This document shows positions 8,103 through 12,550 of a stretch of 12,550 nt of DNA, one piece after another. The notes below the pieces were generated by a model. The model was given only the letters and a program-made list of their open reading frames with translations, ran no database searches and was not told the origin of the DNA. Position 1 is the first letter of the stretch. The number at the start of each line of letters is the position of its first letter. The stretch covers positions 1 to 12,550 of the forward strand of contig JBHHYU010000089.1 of the NCBI GenBank assembly GCA_046757725.1, in the 5' to 3' direction. This stretch comes from JBHHYU01 sp046757725. GTDB lineage: Bacteria; Desulfobacterota; Binatia; UBA9968. The translations under genes were made by a program, and so were the position numbers.

Positions 8103-8489
8103 ATGTCACGGATCGTTCATATTGCCTTAAAGGTAGACGAACTCGATAAAACCAGCGAATTCTACGAGAAGGTATTCGGCTTTTCTCCCGTCGAGACGAG
8201 CAAGGTGAGAGACCACACCTCCTGCCACTTGAGCGACGGCACCATTGATCTGGCATTGATCAAGTACGATAGTGAAACATCGGCAGAGGCAAAAGCCTCG
8301 GGACAGGGACCCTGCATCCACCATTTTGCCATTGAGGTGGAGGACATGGAGAGGGGTGTAGCCGATATTCGCAAGTTCGGATGCGAGGTCATCAGTGATC
8401 CCGGAGTGATTCCAGTCAAGTTCCGGGCTCCGGGGGGAACCGTCGCAGAGTTGGTTCCCACAGGGAGATACAAAAAACAGAAGAGATAG
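8103..8489 (+). CDS. VOC superfamily protein (glyoxalase/methylmalonyl-CoA epimerase-like)
   Basis: A 128-residue protein with the paired beta-alpha-beta-beta-beta modules of the vicinal oxygen chelate superfamily. Module one starts RIVHIALKV with His6 as likely metal ligand. Module two starts with the HHFAIEVED stretch, with His74 as a ligand, and ends in TVAELVP with Glu116. The family's second ligand is not obvious in the first module. Relatives include glyoxalase I, methylmalonyl-CoA epimerase, extradiol dioxygenases and thiol-transferring resistance proteins such as FosB. The specific reaction cannot be assigned. The start is fixed by the strong AAGGAGG site. The next ATG follows 8 bp after the stop, so this gene is co-translated with the seleno-glutaredoxin fusion. 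Confidence 0.9.
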   Translation: MSRIVHIALKVDELDKTSEFYEKVFGFSPVETSKVRDHTSCHLSDGTIDLALIKYDSETSAEAKASGQGPCIHHFAIEVEDMERGVADIRKFGCEVISDPGVIPVKFRAPGGTVAELVPTGRYKKQKR

Positions 8490-8497
8490 GGAGTTTC

Positions 8498-9253
8498 ATG
8501 GAACAGATTAAAGTCTACTACCGCCCCGGTTGATTTACCTGCAGCAGCACGAAAGAGTTTCTTTCGCAGCGCGGGGTTCAATTTGAGGGAAAAAACGTAG
8601 ATAGCGATTCATCCGCCTTGGCGGAGCTAGAGTCTCTAGGAGTTCGTAAAGTTCCGGTTACTACGGTAGGGAAGCGGGTCATCATGGGCTTCAACCGAGA
8701 TGAGTTGGCCGAAGCCCTGGGACTCTCTTTCCAGAAAGAAGAAAAAATCGCCGACCGGTGGCTTTTTGATACCCTCGACAGGATCCTCGAGGCTGTCATT
8801 AGGGCCTCGCAGCAGGTCCCGGCAGACCGTTTTCTTTGGAAGACCCCGGACAGAGACCGGTCGCTTAAGGTTTTCTGCTACCATATCCTCGCTGACCCCA
8901 GCCATGTCATGGAGGCCATCTCAACTCAAAAATACGACGGATCGTTTAAGCTGACTTATGCTCAGGCATCCGATCGATTCAACGAAATGGAAGGAATAGC
9001 TTGTTTCGGGGAAGAGACCCGTGCCCGGCTGCACAACTGGTCTCAAGCCATCACCTCGCAAGATCTAGATCGCCCTATTGAGGGTTACTCCGGCCGGACA
9101 AACGGCCACGAGTTGCTTCATCACGTGCTGGCCCATTCGGCCCATCACCTGAGACAGTTGTACGACTGCCTTGGGAGGATAGGCGTAACTCCTACAAATC
9201 CACTCGCGGAAGAGAACTTCTCCGGCATCAAGATGCCGAAGGATCTGTGGTAG
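8498..9253 (+). CDS. Selenocysteine-containing glutaredoxin-DinB fusion protein (UGA recoded at codon 12)
   Basis: Seen in sequence: an ATG at 8498 with GGGAG about 5 bp upstream opens a 252-codon frame broken only by TGA at 8531-8533. Residues 1-76 are glutaredoxin-like: strand KVYYRPG, then U12-F-T-C15, helix STKEFLSQRG, the cis-Pro segment VRKVPVTT (Pro53), and a C-terminal RDELAEALGL helix. The UGA replaces the first Cys of the CxxC site. Residues ~83-251 are helical and DinB-like. His129, His213 and His217 (HSAHH) are candidate metal ligands. Known: selenoprotein glutaredoxins exist, and DinB/YfiT proteins include bacillithiol- and mycothiol-dependent enzymes. Inferred: UGA is read as selenocysteine, helped by the adjacent hairpin. 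If UGA were a stop, only 11 residues would be made, and the in-frame TTG at 8618 has no ribosome binding site. It sits 8 bp after the VOC gene and 26 bp before the lyase. A nonsense mutation is the main alternative. Confidence 0.85.
8531..8566 (+). promoter_or_regulatory. Candidate bacterial SECIS element (UGA plus hairpin)
   Basis: The recoded UGA is at 8531-8533. A perfect 6-bp stem pairs CGAAAG (8550-8555) with CUUUCG (8561-8566) around the loop AGUUU. The loop has a G in its second position (8557), 24 nt after the UGA. Published bacterial SECIS models ask for a small apical loop with a G in the first two bases, about 16-37 nt from UGA; this element fits. Pairing below the core is only partial (CUGC with GCAG, leaving a bulge). 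The hairpin would be the site for SelB-Sec-tRNA binding. Confidence 0.75.
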
Positions 9254-9279
9254 CCCTTTGACGAGGACCCCGTAGACAA

Positions 9280-10170
9280 TTGAAGCAAGGGAACCAACTA
9301 CCAAAGGCGACTCCGGCCGCAAAGCTTAGAGCCTTTATCTCCCAGGAAGGAATCCTTGCGGTCCCGGGGGTCTACGACTGCCTGACAGCTCTCATGGCCG
9401 AGCGCGCCGGCTTTGGCGTGGCCATGCTCGGGGGCAACGCGACAACGGCAAGCCTGCTCGGTCTGCCTGACCTGGGTTTTTTGAGCTTGGGAGAGTTGGT
9501 CAATCAGGTCAAAAACGTCTGCCAGGTTCTCCGCATCCCCCTCAAAGTTGACGCCGATACCGGCTTCGGCGGCCCATTGCAGGTCTTTAGAACCTTTCGT
9601 GAGCTGGAGCGTGCAGGCGCAGCGGCCATACAGATCGAAGATCAGATTCCCGCAAAGAGGTGCGGCCTATTGGAAGGGGGCCACCCGCTGGTGTCGCCGG
9701 AGGAGATGAAGGCCAAGGTGGAAGCATGCCTCCAGGCCAGAGAGAACCCTGATACGGTGATCATCGCACGCACCTTAGCCTATTCATCGTTCGGACTGGA
9801 GGAGGCAATCCGTCGTGCGCAGGTCTATCGGACGGCAGGGGCGGATGCGATCTTTGTTCAGGTCCCTGGGACTCCCGAGGAGCTGAAAAAGATCCGCGCC
9901 GAGATTGATGGCCCTCTTGCTCTTAATATGGATGAATCCACCGAGGCATCAGCGTTGAACCTGGGCGAAGCTGAGGCGTTGGGCTATAAGTTGGCTCTGT
10001 TTCCCGGCTCGATTCGTTACACCGTGGTCAGGACCATCGGTGAACTCCTTTCTTCGCTAAAAAAAGAGGGGTCCACAAAACAGGTGCGAAACCGAATGGC
10101 CTCCCTGGGCGAGTACCACGAGGTACTGCGGATGGAAGAGTTTCTCACCCTGGACCAGAGATTACGCTGA
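9280..10170 (+). CDS. ICL/PEP-mutase family lyase (dimethylmalate/methylisocitrate lyase-like)
   Basis: A 296-residue TIM-barrel enzyme of the isocitrate lyase/PEP mutase superfamily. Members cleave C-C bonds in 2-hydroxy di/tricarboxylates or decarboxylate oxaloacetate. The N-terminal PGVYDCLTA is followed by GLPDLG, the Mg-binding DADTGFG at 91-97, IEDQ at 119-122, and the KRCG loop with catalytic-type Cys128. Two positions differ from typical lyases: the His after KRCG is Leu (CGLLEGGH), and the RTDA motif reads RTLA (164-167). The start is a TTG at 9280; an in-frame TGA at 9259 rules out a longer form, and only a weak GAGG lies upstream. The next gene begins 2 bp after its stop. Adjacency to LeuCD-type subunits suggests 2,3-dimethylmalate lyase or a similar role, splitting the product of hydration into pyruvate plus a second acid. 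Oxaloacetate decarboxylase is an alternative. Confidence 0.9.
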   Translation: MKQGNQLPKATPAAKLRAFISQEGILAVPGVYDCLTALMAERAGFGVAMLGGNATTASLLGLPDLGFLSLGELVNQVKNVCQVLRIPLKVDADTGFGGPLQVFRTFRELERAGAAAIQIEDQIPAKRCGLLEGGHPLVSPEEMKAKVEACLQARENPDTVIIARTLAYSSFGLEEAIRRAQVYRTAGADAIFVQVPGTPEELKKIRAEIDGPLALNMDESTEASALNLGEAEALGYKLALFPGSIRYTVVRTIGELLSSLKKEGSTKQVRNRMASLGEYHEVLRMEEFLTLDQRLR

Positions 10171-10172
10171 CT

Positions 10173-11420
10173 ATGGGAAAAACGATCGCAGAAAAGATTG
10201 TAAGTGCCCATTCGCGAGACGCTCGGGCTGGAGACCTCGTGGTAGCGGACATCGACCTGGCTATGGCTCATGACAACCACACTCCCACCATCATCCAGCA
10301 GATCGCGGAAATGGGCAAAGAGGTCTTCGACCCCGATAAGATTGTCTTTGTCAACGATCACTTTAGCCCGGCACCAAACGAAATGGCAGCCTCGGCCCAC
10401 AAACTCATCCGCGAATTCTGCCGTGAGCGGAAAATCAGGCTCTACGATGTCGGCGAAGGGATTTGTCATCAGATCCTTCCCGAGCAGGGTCATATCTTGG
10501 CGGGAAGTCTCGTGGTGGGAGCTGATTCTCACACATGCACCTACGGGGCCTTGAACTGTCTGGCCGCCGGCATCGGCTCTACCGAAATGACCGCAGTCCT
10601 AGTTAGCGGAAAGCTCTGGTTCAAGGTACCCGAATCTATCAAAGTGGTGCTAAACGGCTGTCCTACTCCGGGCGTATTCGCCAAAGACCTGATCCTGCAC
10701 ATCTGCAAGATGATCGGTCCCGATGGAGCCAATTACCGCTCGATCGAATATCACGGAGCGGCGCTTAAGGAGCTAACCATCGAAGGACGGCTCACAATGG
10801 CGAATTTAAGTGTGGAGATGGGGGCTAAGGCCGGACTCATGGAGGTAGATGGAGCTACCGTCGAGTGGCTGCAAAGACGCACCTCTCAGTCCCTCTCCCC
10901 TGTCAATCCGGATGATGATGCTCACTATGAAAAAGTTGTGGAATTGGACGTCTCGAAGATCGAGCCACAAGTGGCAGTCCCCCATGAGATCGATCATGTA
11001 GAGCCTGTCTCTCGACTACTCGGGACCAAAATCGATTACGCTTTCTTGGGAAGTTGCACGAACGGAAAATACGAAGATCTGGAGGTGGCTGCACGGATCC
11101 TGCGCGGTAGAAAAATCCCCCACGGAATCAGACTTCTCGTGGCCCCCGCCTCAAAACTCGTAGCCATAAAGGCTATGAAAGAGGGTATCATGGATACCCT
11201 GCTGGAGGCGGGAGCAGTGCTCCTTACCTCGGGCTGTGGCCCATGTCCGGGCCTCCAGGGGGGGGTTCCAGGCAATGGGGAGATGGTGATCAGCACAATG
11301 AATCGAAACTACAGGGGACGCATGGGCAACCCAAAGGCGTCCATCTACCTCGCCTCTCCAGCGGTCGTGGCTGCCACGGCACTAGAAGGACAAATTGTCG
11401 ATCCGCGACAATACCTCTAA
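10173..11420 (+). CDS. Aconitase-family hydro-lyase large subunit (LeuC/DmdA-like)
   Basis: A 415-residue [4Fe-4S] dehydratase large subunit of the 3-isopropylmalate dehydratase/homoaconitase group. Cluster ligands are Cys295 (GSCTNG), Cys355 and Cys358 (SGCGPCPG). Other landmarks are AHDNHTP at 32-38, GADSHTCTYGAL at 117-128, and NRNYRGRMG at 377-385. Length is typical of the short, two-subunit type. It starts 2 bp after the lyase stop, so the two are probably translationally coupled, and its small subunit follows after 10 bp. The reaction is reversible hydration/dehydration of a substituted malate. No leuA or leuB is in the window, and a C-C lyase is adjacent, so a degradative role such as 2,3-dimethylmalate dehydratase is more likely than leucine synthesis. 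That is inference from context. Confidence 0.94.
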   Translation: MGKTIAEKIVSAHSRDARAGDLVVADIDLAMAHDNHTPTIIQQIAEMGKEVFDPDKIVFVNDHFSPAPNEMAASAHKLIREFCRERKIRLYDVGEGICHQILPEQGHILAGSLVVGADSHTCTYGALNCLAAGIGSTEMTAVLVSGKLWFKVPESIKVVLNGCPTPGVFAKDLILHICKMIGPDGANYRSIEYHGAALKELTIEGRLTMANLSVEMGAKAGLMEVDGATVEWLQRRTSQSLSPVNPDDDAHYEKVVELDVSKIEPQVAVPHEIDHVEPVSRLLGTKIDYAFLGSCTNGKYEDLEVAARILRGRKIPHGIRLLVAPASKLVAIKAMKEGIMDTLLEAGAVLLTSGCGPCPGLQGGVPGNGEMVISTMNRNYRGRMGNPKASIYLASPAVVAATALEGQIVDPRQYL

Positions 11421-11430
11421 GGCTAAATCC

Positions 11431-11931
11431 ATGAAACTCGAAGGTAAGGCGCATAAATTTGGCGATGACGTTAATACAGGTCACATCATTTCAGGTCGGT
11501 TTCGCGCCCATACCGCTGACATCGCAGAACTAGCCGAGCATACCCTGGAGGACCTTGATCCGGAGTTCAGCCGGCGCGTGGTGAAAGGAGACCTCATTGT
11601 TGCAGGGAGAAACTTCGGCTGCGGCTCTTCGCGCGAACAGGCCCCGAGGGTGATTAAACATTTAGGGATAGGGGCGATTTTAGCCTGCTCCTTCGCCCGT
11701 ATCTTCTACCGCAACGCTGTGGCTCTAGGAATCCCCATCATCGAGTGTGAAACGGAACAGATCCATGCAGGGGACCACTTACGCATCGACCTAGAGAGAG
11801 GAGAGGTGGAAGATCTGACACAGAACTCGACCTTCCGGATTAACCCCATGCCTAGTTTTATGTGGAACATCATCCAGGACGGCGGCCTTCTCGCCCACAT
11901 CAAAAAACACGGTACCTTCCAAATGGACTAG
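11431..11931 (+). CDS. Aconitase-family hydro-lyase small subunit (LeuD/DmdB-like)
   Basis: A 166-residue swivel-domain subunit that pairs with the upstream large subunit. The anion-binding motif GRNFGCGSSREQAP is at 59-72. The substrate-loop region reads GDDVNTGHIISGRF followed by RAHT, where well-known IPM/homoaconitate small subunits have GDxIDTDxIIPARYL and a short YLxx loop. This points to a different substrate side chain. ATG at 11431 is preferred, with AAGG about 9 bp upstream, over the in-frame GTG at 11395 inside the large-subunit gene, because family members start at the MKLEGKAHKFGDD region. Last gene of the operon; the downstream 444 bp carry no coding signal. Confidence 0.92.
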   Translation: MKLEGKAHKFGDDVNTGHIISGRFRAHTADIAELAEHTLEDLDPEFSRRVVKGDLIVAGRNFGCGSSREQAPRVIKHLGIGAILACSFARIFYRNAVALGIPIIECETEQIHAGDHLRIDLERGEVEDLTQNSTFRINPMPSFMWNIIQDGGLLAHIKKHGTFQMD

Positions 11932-12274
11932 AATGCTTGGCCCTACCGTAAAGAGAGTGGTTCCTCAGGAAAAACCTTCCAGTCTGAGTCAATAAGTCTG
12001 TGCCTCGACGGCCACCTCCCGTCCCCCCTTCAGGTGAGCTCTCCAACGGCCTGGGCCTGCCTCCAACCTCCATGTCCCCGTGCCCCAGGCCTCCAGGCTT
12101 CCTCCCTCGAAACCGGAGGCATGGCAACACGGCGCAGGAGGTAGGCTCCGAAGAGAGGGAGGCGTCCAACACTGAAGCGACTTGAGGGAAACGAATCTCA
12201 CAGGTTAAGAGCTTAGGGGCAGAGGAGTACAGGTCTATCGGCTCCCACTGAGGAGCGGGCCCCCTGCGCCTAAC

Positions 12275-12290
12275 TGGAACACCACTCGCT
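12275..12290 (+). promoter_or_regulatory. Candidate sigma-54 promoter
   Basis: TGGAACACCACTCGCT keeps the invariant GG (12276-12277) and GC (12288-12289) with the required 10-bp spacing, and most flanking consensus bases of TGGCACG-N4-TTGCW. It would start a transcript near 12300, about 75 bp before the solute-binding-protein ATG. No enhancer site was identified, so this is a motif match only. Confidence 0.3.
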
Positions 12291-12312
12291 TTAACGGAGA
12301 GCCAAAATGCCC

Positions 12313-12341
12313 TTGACAGGTCTCTCGTTATTCAATAAGGG
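12313..12341 (+). promoter_or_regulatory. Candidate sigma-70 promoter (perfect -35, poor -10)
   Basis: A perfect TTGACA at 12313-12318 is followed after 17 bp by TAAGGG, a poor -10 match. It would start transcription close to 12348, just upstream of the AAGGAGGGG ribosome binding site. It competes with the sigma-54 candidate for the same gene, and at most one may be real. Confidence 0.25.
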
Positions 12342-12375
12342 TAGGCGCACTGACAAAAAGGAGGGGCTTATTATT

Positions 12376-12550
12376 ATGAAGATAACCAAAGCTTTGTCCA
12401 CGCTCGGTATCGGGCTGGCCTGTCTCTTTGCTCCAAGTGTGGTAAAGGCGGCGAGCCCCCAAGAGATTGCTGCAGCCAAGAAAGAGGGAAAGCTCGTCCT
12501 CTATACCACCATCGACCTCGACGAGATGGCCAAGTTCCGTAAGGTCTTCA
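12376..12550 (+). CDS. ABC transporter extracellular solute-binding protein, Fe3+ type (3' partial)
   Basis: The first 58 codons of a periplasmic binding protein. A strong ribosome binding site AAAAGGAGGGG (12356-12366) lies 9 bp before the ATG. The product begins MKITKALST, a positively charged n-region, followed by a hydrophobic core (GIGLACLFA) and a likely signal-peptidase I site after VVKAA. The mature start then has AAAKKEGKLVLYTTIDLDE, a pattern typical of Fe3+/family 1 solute-binding proteins (AxKEGxLxxYT). The gene runs off the right edge. It probably opens a second transporter operon; whether it can serve the permease/ATPase pair at the left edge is unknown. Confidence 0.85.
   Translation, partial: MKITKALSTLGIGLACLFAPSVVKAASPQEIAAAKKEGKLVLYTTIDLDEMAKFRKVF

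Larger units (their letters stand above)
11932..12375. other. 444-bp non-coding stretch with nested inverted repeats (possible structured RNA/leader)
   Basis: No convincing gene on either strand. The left half (about 12010-12110) is pyrimidine-rich and the following part (12115-12170) purine-rich on the same strand, with many complementary pieces. GGCCTGGG (12048-12055) pairs with CCCAGGCC (12084-12091). CCTCCCTC (12101-12108) pairs with GAGGGAGG (12155-12162) and encloses CGGAG/CTCCG (12114-12118, 12146-12150). GGGGC (12216-12220) pairs with GCCCC (12259-12263) around GCTCC/GGAGC (12241-12245, 12252-12256). It could be a structured non-coding RNA, a long 5' leader of the solute-binding-protein gene, or an eroded mobile element. 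It matches no RNA family I know (not tRNA, tmRNA, RNase P or SRP RNA). Confidence 0.4.

Noticed and set aside
8618..9253. Independent 211-aa DinB protein starting at TTG 8618
   Set aside because: No ribosome binding site precedes it and the start falls inside a glutaredoxin domain whose earlier half is encoded in frame upstream across the UGA.
11959..11976. Terminator-like GGTTCC/GGAA..ACC hairpin after the small hydro-lyase subunit
   Set aside because: The stem is short with a 2-nt bulge and there is no T-rich tract after it, so an intrinsic terminator is not supported.
11900..12201. Minus-strand ORFs of 70-90 aa in the intergenic region after the small hydro-lyase subunit
   Set aside because: Low-complexity Gly/Arg/Pro-rich products with no ribosome binding site; they look like a by-product of the pyrimidine-rich strand.
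11932..12375. tRNA-Sec, tmRNA, RNase P or SRP RNA hidden in the intergenic region
   Set aside because: I looked for their conserved core sequences and found none; the Sec tRNA gene must be elsewhere in the genome.

Overview
The window reads as a bacterial catabolic island built around short carboxylic acids, flanked by pieces of ABC transporters for small anionic or iron-type ligands. The mixed GC content, several TTG/GTG starts, clear GGAGG-type ribosome binding sites and family-level similarities suggest an uncultured Gram-negative soil or sediment bacterium, perhaps a proteobacterium, Desulfobacterota or NC10/Rokubacteria-like lineage. I cannot fix the taxon from sequence alone. One gene needs a selenocysteine-decoding host.

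Layout. (1) 1-2765, + strand: the end of an Fe3+/polyamine-type ABC transporter operon, with a double-domain permease cut by the window edge and its ATPase. (2) 2812-7051, - strand, converging on the transporter: a tight operon read right to left. It holds a small unrecognised ORF, two tandem MmgE/PrpD-family proteins, an SDR with non-canonical active-site residues, and a small ORF overlapping the SDR stop codon. (3) 7035-11931, + strand, divergent from block 2: a D-2-hydroxyacid dehydrogenase, a VOC protein, a glutaredoxin-DinB fusion, an ICL/PEP-mutase-family lyase, and the large and small subunits of a LeuCD-type hydro-lyase. From the VOC gene onward the gaps are only 2-26 bp. (4) 11932-12375: a 444-bp gene-free stretch rich in inverted repeats, then the signal peptide and start of an Fe3+-type solute-binding protein that runs off the right edge.

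Main discovery. The gene at 8498-9253 is normally missed or truncated because it has an in-frame UGA at codon 12. That UGA sits exactly where glutaredoxins have their first active-site cysteine, giving a U-F-T-C motif. A 6-bp hairpin with a 5-nt loop (AGUUU) lies just downstream, with the loop G 24 nt after the UGA, as in bacterial SECIS elements. The reading frame then stays open through the rest of the glutaredoxin domain and into a DinB-like helical domain with a His triad. I read it as a selenocysteine-containing glutaredoxin-DinB fusion.

How the genes may work together (inference). A lyase of the dimethylmalate/methylisocitrate lyase family next to a LeuCD-type dehydratase resembles the 2,3-dimethylmalate branch of anaerobic nicotinate breakdown, or an analogue of the methylcitrate cycle. 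The MmgE/PrpD proteins on the other strand are also (de)hydratases, epimerases or decarboxylases of substituted di/tricarboxylates. The dehydrogenase, SDR and VOC protein could supply redox and isomerisation steps. The seleno-glutaredoxin-DinB protein may add a thiol-dependent step or protect the Fe-S hydro-lyase. The actual substrate is not determinable here.
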